Counted from the first letter of the stretch, positions 16,554-26,732 are shown. The stretch is DNA of 64,000 nucleotides from Bacillota bacterium (GCA_012841065.1 DUVI01000032.1:1-64000); one strand, 5' to 3'. Program-made: numbers and translations. The notes: generated by a model not told the origin, from the sequence alone.

Positions 16554-19500
16554 CTATTCATCAACTACAGGTAGCCTCACCTTTTGGTCTTCCGGGATCT
16601 CACGGTAGTCGTGGCAAGTAAGCACAATCACCTGAAACCAGCCGGATACCTCTTTGAGGATCTCAATAGCCGCCTGCCTGCGGGCTGCGTCAAAATGAAT
16701 GAACGGGTCATCCATGATCATGGGCGGGCATTTACCCTGAGACAAGAGATCGGCCACCCCCAGCCGCACTGCAAAAAGCACCTGGTCCGCCGTTCCCGAT
16801 GACAGTAACTCCTTTTCCTGGGCTCCGTCTATGGGTTTGCCCCGTGACTCGGAATGAAGCAGCGGGCCGAAGTCCTCGGATATCTCCATCCTGGTATACT
16901 TGCCGTTGGTCATCCGCTGGATGTACTTAGACGAAGCGTCTGACAGGAGGTCCAGCATGCCGGAAACAGCCCGGGTACGCGCCTCAGGGAAAGCATCCCT
17001 CAGTATCTCAAGGATCCGGATCTCCCGCTCAATGTGTTCCAATTGCTTCTTCGCGTAATCCAGTTCTTCAGCCACAGCGGCGATATCTTCAGCTCCCCTG
17101 GTTACCAGGTTGAGTGCAGCTTCGGCTAAGCTTTTCCGCTCACCAAGCTGCTCAAGCAGCTGTCTCTTCCCGGCTAATTCGATTTCTGCCTTGACCATCT
17201 CTTCAGCAGACATCCTGTAATGCACGTTTTCGTCCATTTCCCTCTTCGCAAGCGCCAGGCCCACAATAATCCGGGACTCCCTATGCTCCAACTTAGCTTC
17301 ATTTATGCCCTTTATCTGCCCCTCAATCTGGTCCCGTTCACTTTGCTTTGCCTTGAGTTCATGTTCTATGCTTTCCAATCGTTCTTCCAAATCTTCCGGG
17401 ACCGGGCCCGCTGCGAGGAGGTCCTGCTGCTCTTTCTCCATACTCAAGACGCTTTGGCTAAAGGATGAAACCTCAGCGTCCAGCAGGCTTACACTCTTAT
17501 TCCCCAACAAATCCTGTGCCCTTGACCGCATATCTTTAGCCCTTGCTTGGAGGGTTTCAATTTGTTCAGCCTTGGCAACCATATCGTTCAGAGACGTGCA
17601 GCCGGCTTGTCTTACTATGGAATCGATGGAGTCCCTGATGGACTCAATGGTCTCTTGCTTCTCCCCGGTTTTCAGGACATCAATCTTGGCTTTCAGTCCG
17701 GAGATGTCCCGTTCCAGATCCCGGACTTCCCGTCTTACGGCTTGAAGTTCCCGTTCATCGGCGTCCCCATGCAAACCCTTAAGCTTGTCAAGGTCCATGT
17801 CCAGAGCTGCCAACCCGGCTATTACGGCTTGCTCAGCTGCTTGTGCTTGCATGCGAAGCTGTGCTGCTATCCTCTTAGCTGCAGTGCTCAGGTCTTCCTT
17901 ACTTACGTCCAGGTCCGCTGCGGAGACCTGACCGTGCAACCGCTGGGAAGCGACCTCAAGTTGATTTTCAAGGTTCCGGTATTCGTCAAATGCTTGCGAC
18001 AGTTCATCAGGAGTTGCTACGCCGTAACGCCCGAGTATCTGGCCGAGCTTATCCTGGGATTCCCTTAGCTTGACGAAGTACTGTTCTGAATCAGTTGTGC
18101 TGACCTTAATGTCAACAGTGCCGGGAACCACCACTTCCGCCCGCTTGACCGCCGAAAACCTTGCATGTCCAGGTTCAACCTTTTCAAAAGGGCCCCCGTC
18201 AAGGCTGAGATTGGCGCGGACTCCGGGAGCTGGGATGATCTCAACATCCAGTCCTGCGGGCATCTGGTTCATTGCATCAATCTCGTAAGCCAGTGCCACC
18301 GCCTGTTTGACGTGCTCGCCGGACACCGGCACCAGCACCGAAAGTCTGGCCCTTATAGCCTCATATTGCCTGATTGCCTGCTCGAGATGCTTTGCTTGGC
18401 CGGACACCGAATCCAGCTTTTCTGCCTGTTCTGTGGTTTGAAGTATCCGGGACAGCCGCGATTCATGCTCTGACTTAAGTTTCAGCTCTCGCTCAAACCC
18501 GGCAAGCTGTTCCTGGAACTCCTCATAATCACTCCGGGCTTGGTCCAAGGATTGAACGTGATGGGCCAGGGACTGGTATAGTTTCACTGCTTCTTTGACC
18601 TTTTCAGGATCTATAAGCGCAAGACCCTTAATATCCGCTTCAGCCTCCTCCGCCTGGCCTATCAGATCCACCGCCTTATCCCTCAGGTCAGAAAGCCGGG
18701 CCACCTCACTCTTGGCCAAGCCAACATCGCGTTCAATTTGTTGTAACCGGCGTTTCCTGAGGATTTCCGAGTCTAGTTCCGCCTTGATTTGAGTCAGGCG
18801 GTTTACCTCAGGTTCCAGTTCCTCCAACCTCTTCATTAGGAGTTCCCGCTTGTGTTTCAGATCGTTGACAACCTCAAACTCCCCTTTTTCACGCTCATAG
18901 TCACTCTTCGCCTTAGCATAAGCCTTGGCGCTTGCCTGCATTTGTTCTAGCACTGCGATTTGACCCCGGAGTTCGTCTATCTGTTGAGTGACGCTTAACA
19001 ACGTAGTCCTGGCATCTTGCGCTTTCTGCACCTCAGTTGTCACGTCCCTCAGCCTGTCTTCCAGTTCATGGACGCGCATACGGGCAAGGGTGAGTTCACC
19101 CTGGCGGGTGCCTCCCCTCTGTCCTGCCTTAAGTTCACTGATTCTCCTTTGGGCTTCATTGGCCAGTTTGACAACATCCACGCCTGCACCTAGAATGCGT
19201 ACCTCTATGAGCTTCTGGAGATCTCCGGGCCCTGATGCCAGTTCATCTTGAAGCACGCACAGACTGGCTGTATATGCAGGTTCTGCGCCCTGTTGCGGAA
19301 ACCCCAGGAGCCGGGCAACAATCTCTGAGATTTTATGTTTGTCACGCTCGCGCGTTCCGTCAGGTTTGGTTAGGATGTTGGTCCCTGTTTCAAAGTCCCT
19401 GACGATTTCCCACTGCCCGTCCTGAGTGTCTAACGTCAGTTCAATCCTGAAACCTTGGCCGTTTCCCCATCTGGCCAGCCGGCGGACATCTTGCCGGGTA

Positions 19501-19703
19501 GTACCTGCATCGGTGAAAAGACCAAGCTGCACGGCTTTCATTATCCCAGTCTTGCCTGATTCATTAGGGCCGCAAACAAACACCAACCCGGAAGGAAGCT
19601 CAAGTGTATAGTCTTGGAAGGATCTGAACCCTACCATTCTTATTCGCTTGATCCGTACAAACCCTTTGTCAGAAGACACACCGTGCATATGTGCCAGGCT
19701 CAT
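16554..19703 (-). CDS. SbcC/Rad50-like (YhaN-type) ATPase without zinc hook
   Basis: 1049 residues. Walker A is GPNESGKT at residues 45-52. Long coiled-coil arms fill the middle, and a C-terminal ABC lobe carries the signature (LLSSGTADQVLFAVRL) and Walker B (PPMIMDDPF). The five or so cysteines are scattered: no CxxC zinc hook exists. A β-rich globular insert near residues ~470-540 (for example VVVPGTVDIKV) lies within the coiled coil, as in YhaN-type relatives. Its ATG overlaps the end of the nuclease gene (ATGA, 19700-19703), so both subunits of a DNA-end-processing complex are coupled. Role in double-strand-break repair is inferred from the family. Confidence 0.88.
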   Translation of the reverse strand: MSLAHMHGVSSDKGFVRIKRIRMVGFRSFQDYTLELPSGLVFVCGPNESGKTGIMKAVQLGLFTDAGTTRQDVRRLARWGNGQGFRIELTLDTQDGQWEIVRDFETGTNILTKPDGTRERDKHKISEIVARLLGFPQQGAEPAYTASLCVLQDELASGPGDLQKLIEVRILGAGVDVVKLANEAQRRISELKAGQRGGTRQGELTLARMRVHELEDRLRDVTTEVQKAQDARTTLLSVTQQIDELRGQIAVLEQMQASAKAYAKAKSDYEREKGEFEVVNDLKHKRELLMKRLEELEPEVNRLTQIKAELDSEILRKRRLQQIERDVGLAKSEVARLSDLRDKAVDLIGQAEEAEADIKGLALIDPEKVKEAVKLYQSLAHHVQSLDQARSDYEEFQEQLAGFERELKLKSEHESRLSRILQTTEQAEKLDSVSGQAKHLEQAIRQYEAIRARLSVLVPVSGEHVKQAVALAYEIDAMNQMPAGLDVEIIPAPGVRANLSLDGGPFEKVEPGHARFSAVKRAEVVVPGTVDIKVSTTDSEQYFVKLRESQDKLGQILGRYGVATPDELSQAFDEYRNLENQLEVASQRLHGQVSAADLDVSKEDLSTAAKRIAAQLRMQAQAAEQAVIAGLAALDMDLDKLKGLHGDADERELQAVRREVRDLERDISGLKAKIDVLKTGEKQETIESIRDSIDSIVRQAGCTSLNDMVAKAEQIETLQARAKDMRSRAQDLLGNKSVSLLDAEVSSFSQSVLSMEKEQQDLLAAGPVPEDLEERLESIEHELKAKQSERDQIEGQIKGINEAKLEHRESRIIVGLALAKREMDENVHYRMSAEEMVKAEIELAGKRQLLEQLGERKSLAEAALNLVTRGAEDIAAVAEELDYAKKQLEHIEREIRILEILRDAFPEARTRAVSGMLDLLSDASSKYIQRMTNGKYTRMEISEDFGPLLHSESRGKPIDGAQEKELLSSGTADQVLFAVRLGVADLLSQGKCPPMIMDDPFIHFDAARRQAAIEILKEVSGWFQVIVLTCHDYREIPEDQKVRLPVVDE

Positions 19704-20845
19704 GGCCTTATCCCCGCTTTCCCCGAAAGATACAGTACTCCGCGCCTGAGTGCCTCCTGCAGTATTTCTGTCTCAGCCGCATCCTGGGCATGGGCAATTT
19801 TCTCAGCCATGATTTCGCAAAACGCCCGCCCCACAGAGTTGAGAGGAAACTCACCCGGGTCAGGCTCATGGACAGCTACGCGGCTTGCGTCAATTTCCAC
19901 ATGGAAGAAGTGTGGAGATATAGCTTCCTCAAGGTGAGATGCGTTCAAATCATCAGCCCATATGTCCCCGCCGGCAAGGTTCCCCGTAAGTTCCAACCGC
20001 AAAAGTGTATTGCCACCGGCTTCTTGCTTGGCCCTCTGGACGATGGCGTCAGCACCGGACATGAGGCTTACATCCAAACTCAGTTTCACCCATTTGAAAA
20101 CACCCACGGCCTTCTGTTCAATATGCACCGTGTCTCCCAGGGAAACAAGCGTCACAGTTCCGGGAGAAGGCGATTCACCGAACTCCAAGGTTTCGGGTGT
20201 CCCCGGGTAGATGGCTTGGGTGCTGCCCTGGGACCATGTCTGTCTGCTGTGCCAGTGTCCCATAGCTACATAGTGGAAAGGACCCGACTCAATATCGTCG
20301 AGACCCACAAGAGGCTCATTGGGGTCTATTGACAAACCGGGCACATCCACCGAACCGTGAATGACGGCCACCTTATACTTGGCATCGCTTTGTGACGCCA
20401 GGGGCAACAGGCGCTTCAGGGGGCGGTCGCCTCCCCTTTTGGTTGTACTGGCAGCGGCAAACAGCGCCACATCAGGCGTGGGCCGGAATTCTGCCGCCTC
20501 TTCCGCAAACACCGTGACGTTAGACGGCAACATGCCTGAATGCACTATGGTGCGGTATATAGATCCAGAGTCGAACACATCGTGGTTACCCGGCTGTATA
20601 TACACAGGAAGAGGTGCCAGTGAAGCAAAGCAGCCCAGCACATCTTGTACCATCTTGAGGGAAACTGCATTGCTGTCAAACAAATCTCCTGCGACCACCA
20701 GGAAATCACAACGGGTCTGCCTGACTGTATCCATAATGTTCTTAAGCGTTTGGAACTGGGCTTTTCTTATCTGTTTACCCAGAGTGCCTAACCTCCGGAA
20801 CGGACGTCCAAGGTGAAGGTCTGCTGTATGGATAAACGACGGCAC
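19700..20845 (-). CDS. SbcD/Mre11-like (YhaO-type) DNA repair exonuclease
   Basis: 381 residues from GTG 20845, chosen because GGAGGGGG lies eight bases upstream and the protein then begins directly at FIHTADLHLGRP. Calcineurin-like metallophosphoesterase motifs follow in order: DLHLG, GDLFDS, PGNHD, VIHGSVD, and GHWHSRQ. These are the two-metal nuclease residues of Mre11/SbcD. The C-terminal part is the capping region. Translationally coupled to the hookless SbcC-like ATPase. Together they form a nuclease-ATPase complex acting on DNA ends. Confidence 0.9.
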   Translation of the reverse strand: MPSFIHTADLHLGRPFRRLGTLGKQIRKAQFQTLKNIMDTVRQTRCDFLVVAGDLFDSNAVSLKMVQDVLGCFASLAPLPVYIQPGNHDVFDSGSIYRTIVHSGMLPSNVTVFAEEAAEFRPTPDVALFAAASTTKRGGDRPLKRLLPLASQSDAKYKVAVIHGSVDVPGLSIDPNEPLVGLDDIESGPFHYVAMGHWHSRQTWSQGSTQAIYPGTPETLEFGESPSPGTVTLVSLGDTVHIEQKAVGVFKWVKLSLDVSLMSGADAIVQRAKQEAGGNTLLRLELTGNLAGGDIWADDLNASHLEEAISPHFFHVEIDASRVAVHEPDPGEFPLNSVGRAFCEIMAEKIAHAQDAAETEILQEALRRGVLYLSGKAGIRP

Positions 20846-21090
20846 TCCGACCACCCCCTCCAAGGTCTGAATGTATGTGTTCGCCACCTTACATGCAATT
20901 CCTTTCAATGGAGGCGCTGGTACAAAGCGGCCCGCAATTGTACTGGACCTTCCTCCCAATAAATCCAGTGCCCGAATTATACGTCAGATCTGGAATGAAG
21001 CTGAAGGGTTTGACCATACGTACCTGGAAATATTCACCGGGTTCTCTGGGATAAACCAGATCCAGAATACCGGTTAACAGGAGGGTTAGT

Positions 21091-22878
21091 ATGGTCAGAC
21101 TCCTCAAGCGCTCCGAGGTGCCTGAAGACCAAACGTGGAACCTCGCCGACATTTTCCCAACCAAACAAGCATGGGAAGCAGAGTTCAACGAAGTAACAGC
21201 AATGCTTGGCTCGGTCACCAAGTTCAAAGGCAAGCTCGGGGAAAACGCACAGATTCTGTTGGCATGTTGTGAAGCCTTAGAAGCTCTGATGAAGCGGCTT
21301 GTAACGGTCATGTCTTATGCATCGCTGCACCTGGCCGGCGACGGCACCAATCCTGAGTACCAGGCAATGGCCGCCCGGACAATGTCCCTGGCCACCCAAA
21401 TCCGCGCTGAAACCTCTTTCGTTACATCGGAAGCGTTGAGCTTGCCGGACGGAACCCTTGAGAAATATTTGGCAGAAGAACCAGGGCTGGAACCTTTCCG
21501 CATCACCATAGAAAAAGTGATTGAGCAAAAACCTTACCAGCTTCACCCGGACACTGAAGCAGCTTTGGCAGCCCTGGGCGAAGTGCTGGACGCACCTGGC
21601 ATGATCTACGAAAGATCCAGGACTGCAGACCTGTCTTGTAACCCTGTACCTGACAGCAAAGGCAAATTGCATCCTATGACCTTCGGCGATCACGAAGAAG
21701 CCGCCGACATCGTGCTGAGGCGCAATGCATACGCTGAAACCACCAGGGTGATGAAAGCTTACCAGAATACCTACGCGGCGACCTGGGGCACCGAAGTTAA
21801 GAAAAACGTGGCCTTGGCAAAACTTAGGGGATACGAATCAGCCATACACATGCTCTTACACCGGCAGGAAGTCACTATCGACATATACAACAACCTCCAC
21901 GACATCATCTTGACAGAGCTGGCTCCCCACATGCGAAGGTACGCCAGGCTGAGGAAGAAAGTGCTCGGCCTGGATAAGATGCTGTATTGCGATATAGAAG
22001 CCCCCCTGGATCCTGAGTACAAGCCTGAGACTACCTGGGAAGAAGCATCGGACATCATAATCAACGCCCTTTCGGTGCTCGGGCCCGAGTACACTGAGAT
22101 AATGAAGGACGCCTTGGAAAACCGGTGGGTAGACAGGGCTGTCAATCTGGGGAAGAGGACCGGGGCGTTTTGCACTTCGGTTTACGGAGTCCATCCTTAT
22201 GTTTGCATCAGATGGGATAACAGCCTCAGGGAGGCGCTTACCCTCGCCCACGAACTGGGCCACGCCGGGCAGGGCGTTCTGGCACAGCGGTTTCAGAGTT
22301 TCAGCAACACCGTACCCACAATGTTCTTCATTGAAGCTCCGTCAACCATCAACGAAATCCTGGTAGGCAACTATATCCTTTCGCAAGATGCCGACGTACG
22401 CCGCCACAGGTGGCTGATCATGGAGCTTCTCAAGACCTACCATCACAACTTCGTGCGTCACCTGATTGAAGGGGAGTTACAGCGCCGCCTGTATGCCCAG
22501 GCGGAACAAGGCCAGCCAATAACGGCTAGCCTGCTTAACAAGGTCCAAGGTGAGATTTTGGAAGAATTCTGGGGCGGCGAGGTGGAAATAGACGACGGCG
22601 CCAGGCTGGTCTGGATGCGCCAAGCCCACTACTACCGAGGATTGTACCCGTACACCTACTCGGCCGGACTTACCATTGGCACTGCGGTAGCCAAAGCTAT
22701 CCAGGAGCAAGGTGCCCCGGCAGCTGAAAGATGGATTGAGGTACTCAAATTAGGTGGAACCAAGAAGCCGCTCGAGTTGTCTATGATGGCAGGAGTTGAC
22801 ATGACCAAACCTGAGCCCATCCGGGAAGCGGTAGCGTTTGTAGGTGAACTAGTGGACGAAGTGGTAAATAGCTTCTGA
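21091..22878 (+). CDS. pepF: Oligoendopeptidase F (M3 family)
   Basis: 595 residues, the usual PepF length. The zinc motif HELGHAGQG lies near residue 388 and a downstream EAPSTINE glutamate (residue ~424) supplies the third ligand. N-terminal M3B helical region starts right after LLKRSEVPEDQTWNLADIFP. The enzyme cleaves short peptides in the cytosol. ATG has AGGAGGGTT upstream. It fits with the peptide-turnover genes elsewhere in this window (TldD/PmbA, C69, M42). Confidence 0.95.
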   Translation: MVRLLKRSEVPEDQTWNLADIFPTKQAWEAEFNEVTAMLGSVTKFKGKLGENAQILLACCEALEALMKRLVTVMSYASLHLAGDGTNPEYQAMAARTMSLATQIRAETSFVTSEALSLPDGTLEKYLAEEPGLEPFRITIEKVIEQKPYQLHPDTEAALAALGEVLDAPGMIYERSRTADLSCNPVPDSKGKLHPMTFGDHEEAADIVLRRNAYAETTRVMKAYQNTYAATWGTEVKKNVALAKLRGYESAIHMLLHRQEVTIDIYNNLHDIILTELAPHMRRYARLRKKVLGLDKMLYCDIEAPLDPEYKPETTWEEASDIIINALSVLGPEYTEIMKDALENRWVDRAVNLGKRTGAFCTSVYGVHPYVCIRWDNSLREALTLAHELGHAGQGVLAQRFQSFSNTVPTMFFIEAPSTINEILVGNYILSQDADVRRHRWLIMELLKTYHHNFVRHLIEGELQRRLYAQAEQGQPITASLLNKVQGEILEEFWGGEVEIDDGARLVWMRQAHYYRGLYPYTYSAGLTIGTAVAKAIQEQGAPAAERWIEVLKLGGTKKPLELSMMAGVDMTKPEPIREAVAFVGELVDEVVNSF

Positions 22879-22958
22879 GAAGGACCCAAGCGTCCTAACT
22901 TAAGTGACTTCGATGCTTTTGGCCAGGGATGGGAAATCTGAGTGAGGGGGCGGCTTCA

Positions 22959-24719
22959 ATGAAGGGCGAACTAAGTGCACTAATCCAACGAATGGTGGCC
23001 TCCGCAGGCCCGACTTTCAGGCGGTTTTGGGCTTCTGTCGGATTTACAATAGCCCTCACCGCCACATTGATCATTAACACCACGGAACGGCACCCGCATA
23101 CGACTGAAGAGTTGAGTAGGCTGTCTCTGGCTCTTGTAGCAGGGATATTAGCATCATGGTGTGCCGTATTATTGTGGGAAGCCCGCAACGAAGCCCCGAA
23201 GTCAGACTCTGCACTCATGGGCAACACAATTGCCCTGGCCTTGGGAGCCGGAGCCACTTGGGTTACCTTTGTCATGCTCGAAGAGCTCACCTTTGTAGCT
23301 GTCAGCAGGCATGTAGGCGTTTGCTTTTTCCTCTTCTTGCTGTTTTTCATCATACCCAATTGGAGAAGCGGCCGCGGCCTGGAGATGTATGTAGTCAAGA
23401 TGTTCACCCAGGCAGTCATATCAGTATTATTTGCAGCAGTGCTGTTTATCGGGCTCGCGGCCATCACCGCCACAGCGAACTACTTGTTTTCGCTGGAACT
23501 GTCTCACCGGATCTACCTACACACCTGGTTCGTCATGGGAGGCGTCTTAGCCCCGCTTCTGTTTATGGCAGGAATACCCGAACCCAATAGCGTTATCCCA
23601 ACCGGTGACTACCCTAAGCCACTCAGCAACCTCATAGAGTATATAATAACACCTGTCTTGTCCGTATACACGTTTATTCTTTACCTGTATTTCGCCAAGA
23701 TACTGATCACCCGGGAATGGCCTGTGGGGTTGGTGTCCCATCTGGTGCTGTGGTATGCGGTAGCAACCACAGCAATTCTGCTCTTCACTTGGCCGCTGAC
23801 TCAGTCCAATAAATGGGCAAGAACCTTTTCAGGGTACTTCCCCAAAGCGGTAATCCCGCTTCTGGCCATGATGTTTGGATCTATAGGAATCAGGATCAAG
23901 CATTACGGGATCACAGAAAACAGGTACTATGTGCTAGTCCTGGGTTTATGGCTCCTAGGGACAATGCTCTACCTCAACCTCTCCAAGGCAAGAAGAAGCA
24001 TCGTGATACCCGTTACACTGGCAATAGTGGCTTTGGTATCGGTGATAGGTCCATGGAGCAGTTTCTCTGTGTCCAAATGGAGCCAAAACCGCAGGCTTGA
24101 GGGAATTTGCGCCCATTACGGCATGATACAAGACGGATCCATTCAACCATCCGCCCAGGTCGCACAGGCTGACCGTCAGGAAATTGCAGCCATCATACAG
24201 TATTTTGACATATATCACAACCTCTCAGATATAACGTTGGTGCCGGCAGGCTTCACATTAGACCAGTTTGAAACGGTATTCGGCTTCCCGTACATGAACG
24301 CCGGCGTTCCAACTGTCCACTGGTATTATTACGAAGCCAAACACTGGAGTGCGGACATAACGGAGTTCCAGTACCTGTTCGACTACACAAGGCCATACTA
24401 TGAGGAAACCATATCTCTGTCTCAAGACGGCATTGTTGCAATCTACAACGAGCAAGACAGTCGCATATCCATAAGCCTGGACGGCAACGCGGAATGGCAG
24501 GCATCGTTTAGCGACCTCATAGGATCCATCCAACACAAATATGCTCTCTCAGGACATGACACCTTCGAACCTGAAGACATGGTGTTTGAAGCCAACAGCC
24601 CCCATTTGCGAATCAGGGTTGTAATCAGCAGCATACGGTGTGAGGTGTATCCGGACGGCAGGGAACCCATGGTCAACTACGTAGAATTCTACTTGTTATT
24701 GCAAAGATTGGACGGATAG
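22959..24719 (+). CDS. Multi-pass membrane protein, DUF4153-like
   Basis: 586 residues from ATG 22959, with GAGGGGG eight bases upstream; a longer reading from 22929 lacks a ribosome site. The first ~380 residues contain around eleven hydrophobic segments. The last ~200 residues are soluble and contain a mixed α/β region. The arrangement resembles DUF4153/DUF4173-type integral membrane proteins of unknown function. Follows pepF by 80 bp and may share its transcript. A strong hairpin ends the unit. Confidence 0.65.
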   Translation: MKGELSALIQRMVASAGPTFRRFWASVGFTIALTATLIINTTERHPHTTEELSRLSLALVAGILASWCAVLLWEARNEAPKSDSALMGNTIALALGAGATWVTFVMLEELTFVAVSRHVGVCFFLFLLFFIIPNWRSGRGLEMYVVKMFTQAVISVLFAAVLFIGLAAITATANYLFSLELSHRIYLHTWFVMGGVLAPLLFMAGIPEPNSVIPTGDYPKPLSNLIEYIITPVLSVYTFILYLYFAKILITREWPVGLVSHLVLWYAVATTAILLFTWPLTQSNKWARTFSGYFPKAVIPLLAMMFGSIGIRIKHYGITENRYYVLVLGLWLLGTMLYLNLSKARRSIVIPVTLAIVALVSVIGPWSSFSVSKWSQNRRLEGICAHYGMIQDGSIQPSAQVAQADRQEIAAIIQYFDIYHNLSDITLVPAGFTLDQFETVFGFPYMNAGVPTVHWYYYEAKHWSADITEFQYLFDYTRPYYEETISLSQDGIVAIYNEQDSRISISLDGNAEWQASFSDLIGSIQHKYALSGHDTFEPEDMVFEANSPHLRIRVVISSIRCEVYPDGREPMVNYVEFYLLLQRLDG

Positions 24720-24735
24720 CGGCTTGCGTTCACTA

Positions 24736-24770
24736 GTCACGGGGGAAGCACCAGTGGCTTCCGCCGTGAC
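24736..24770 (+). terminator. Strong hairpin after the DUF4153-like gene
   Basis: GTCACGG-(g)-GGAAGC pairs with GCTTCC-(g)-CCGTGAC around a short loop, about 14 bp of stem with one internal mismatch. The T-tract is poor, but position and strength suggest a transcription end. Confidence 0.7.
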
Positions 24771-24782
24771 CTATTACTAACC

Positions 24783-25026
24783 CTACTCCCGGAGGGGTAT
24801 TTCTACGGCCATAAGCGGTGCGTACTGCTGGCAACCGAAAACATCTCCATCTCCCGGGCTGCCGCTGGGTATGATCCTGTACAGGGTAAACTTAATCGCA
24901 CATGCAGGATCGAATTCCACAAAGTCACTGAGCCTCTCCTTGGGCACGTTGGGCACGTTGAACAGCTTGGTTACCATTCTTACTTCTAATCACCTTGGCC
25001 AGTTCCTCGAGTTTGACGGTTCTCAT
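24783..25026 (-). pseudogene. DUF4387 family gene, internally deleted and frameshifted
   Basis: From ATG 25026 (GGGAGG upstream) the minus strand encodes MRTVKLEELAKVIRSKN, the N terminus of DUF4387 proteins. It then runs into another frame and stops at TGA. The C terminus continues in a shifted frame: RLSDFVEFDPACAIKFTL and later SGSPGDGDVFGCQQYAPL, the family's final segment. About 25-30 central codons are missing. A 9-bp tandem duplication (AACGTGCCC twice) gives NVPNVP where relatives have a single NVP. DUF4387 proteins usually accompany an AtuA-like (DUF1446) protein; none is here. Confidence 0.7.
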
Positions 25027-25100
25027 ATCAATAGCCTCCCTTACACTCCTGCTTCAATAATGTGAAGTTTGCAGCAATTTACCACTTCAAGCCTGAAGCT

Positions 25101-25300
25101 GGTTAGAAGTTAGCCAGTTCCCCTTCCTCGAAGGCCCAAATTGGTGTCAAATTTGCCAATATCGAGCCTCATCTGGTTTGAAATTGACCACTTCCAGCCA
25201 GGACCCGGTTTGGAATTGTCCAATGCGCTCCTCGGCAAACCGGAGCCGGTCTGGAATTGTCCAATTGGGCTCAAAAGGTGGTCTGAAATCAACCAGTTCC
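25101..25300 (+). repeat. Six copies of a degenerate 21-bp repeat
   Basis: Consensus GGTYTGRAATTGACCARTTCC. Copies lie at 25101-25121, 25143-25163, 25175-25195, 25207-25227, 25248-25268 and 25280-25300, all in one orientation with start spacings of 32-42 bp. Two more copies lie beyond the thiamin operon at 28958-28978 and 29009-29029. Multiple short direct repeats at the ends of IS21-type elements look broadly like this, but no transposase is present. Confidence 0.6.
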
Positions 25301-25360
25301 AAGTTGTTTGCTCCAGCTTAACTCTGCCTGCCGTTATTTGCGCCATAGGCTTCAGGTGTT

Positions 25361-26026
25361 TCATTGCATCTGATGCATCTGAAGGAGCTCACCGAAATCC
25401 CGGATATACACTTCTGACAACGCTTTGATTTCTGCCTGATGGTGCTCTGACGACTTGTCGTACACACCGTAGGGACGCATTCCCGCTGCCCTTATCGCCC
25501 TTATTCCAGGCAGAATGTCCTCAAACACAATGCAATTCCTGGGCTCAACACCAAGTCTGCGAGCAGCCAGCAAGTATACATCGGGATACTGTTTGCTCCG
25601 GCCTGCTTCGTCTGTCGTGGCAAAAGCATCAAACAAGCGGTAGATTCCGTTATTCTTAAGGGCAGGATCAGAAAGGCTCCTGGGCAAGGAGGTTGCAGTC
25701 CCAATCTTTATACCACGCTCTTTCAGGAACAACAAGTATTCCTTGGCGTTGGGCTTGAGACGGACCTCGGTGCTGTACCTATCGATTGCCATTTGGAACC
25801 ATTCTTTCATCAGATCTTCAGGGGTATCATCCAAGTCAAAATACTCAACCGTGTATTCAGCGGTTTCCCTGAAACTTTTCGATGAAATCGCTCCAATATA
25901 GTCAGCCGGCACGTCAAGACCCCGCCGTCCAAGGAAATCAATGTCTATTTGGTGCCATACACCCATTGAATCGAGCAATGTTCCGTCCAAGTCGAAAATC
26001 GCTGCTTCAAAATCGAGCACCGGCAT
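25361..26026 (-). CDS. HAD-superfamily phosphatase (β-phosphoglucomutase-like)
   Basis: 221 residues with HAD motif I FDLDGTLLDS at residues ~11-20, motif II TATS near residue 112, a lysine (SKQYPD) near 145, and motif IV FEDILPGIRA near 168. The helical cap between motifs I and II is of the small phosphoglycolate/β-PGM type. It is the last gene of the thiD-thiM-thiE cluster, 73 bp after thiE. Dephosphorylation of thiamin phosphate or a pyrimidine phosphate is therefore plausible but unproven. Generic sugar-phosphate phosphatase activity is the main alternative. ATG is preceded by AGAAGGTG. Confidence 0.85.
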   Translation of the reverse strand: MPVLDFEAAIFDLDGTLLDSMGVWHQIDIDFLGRRGLDVPADYIGAISSKSFRETAEYTVEYFDLDDTPEDLMKEWFQMAIDRYSTEVRLKPNAKEYLLFLKERGIKIGTATSLPRSLSDPALKNNGIYRLFDAFATTDEAGRSKQYPDVYLLAARRLGVEPRNCIVFEDILPGIRAIRAAGMRPYGVYDKSSEHHQAEIKALSEVYIRDFGELLQMHQMQ

Positions 26027-26099
26027 ATCACCTTCTGTCCTGTATCATCAGCGTAAGAACCAAGAGCCGCCAGGTTGTACAAACCGCCGACCTGCCCGG

Positions 26100-26732
26100 C
26101 TACTTCATCTGCTCAAACAGTTCTTTCAGTTCCCGCGCGGCCGCTTCAACGTCGGCTGCTGCAATTATAGCTGAAACCACCGCTATCCCGTCAATGCCCG
26201 TACCGGCAAAACACGGAAGAGTGTGCTTGTTGATGCCTCCAATCACCACGATTGGTACAGGTACTGCCTGCCTTATGCGCTTGAGTTCCTCGATAGTTGT
26301 TATATCTGCATCCGTCTTCGTGCCGGTGGCAAACATAGCACCTACACCAAGATAGTCTGCACCGTCCTCCACCGCTATGAGCGCTTCCTCAAGAGATGAG
26401 GCAGAAACCCCGAGAATCTTATCTGGCCCAAGGATCTCCCGCACACAAGCTGCCGGCAAGTCACTCTGTCCAACATGCACACCGCCGGCATCTACTGCAA
26501 GGGCAATATCGACCCGGTTGTTTATGATGAGCGGCACATCGTATGAATCTGTTATGCTCTTCACCCTGAGGGCAGTCTGGTAAAACTCAAGGGAAGATGC
26601 TTGCTTTTCCCGTAGTTGGACTAGGGTCACCCCACCCCTGATTGCTTGCTCAACACCTTCTTCCAGGGTGGGTGTGCTCATGAGCGCCCTGTCCGTTACA
26701 AGATACAAAGTGTAATCTACACTAGATTTCAT
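26100..26732 (-). CDS. thiE: Thiamine-phosphate synthase
   Basis: 210 residues from ATG 26732 with AGGAGAGGAG upstream. TIM-barrel motifs of ThiE are present in order: [60 protein letters not shown] and the phosphate-binding VVIGGI. The enzyme joins HMP-pyrophosphate and thiazole phosphate to give thiamin phosphate. Placed after thiM and thiD in a salvage-type cluster with no thiC or thiG in view. Confidence 0.96.
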   Translation of the reverse strand: MKSSVDYTLYLVTDRALMSTPTLEEGVEQAIRGGVTLVQLREKQASSLEFYQTALRVKSITDSYDVPLIINNRVDIALAVDAGGVHVGQSDLPAACVREILGPDKILGVSASSLEEALIAVEDGADYLGVGAMFATGTKTDADITTIEELKRIRQAVPVPIVVIGGINKHTLPCFAGTGIDGIAVVSAIIAAADVEAAARELKELFEQMK

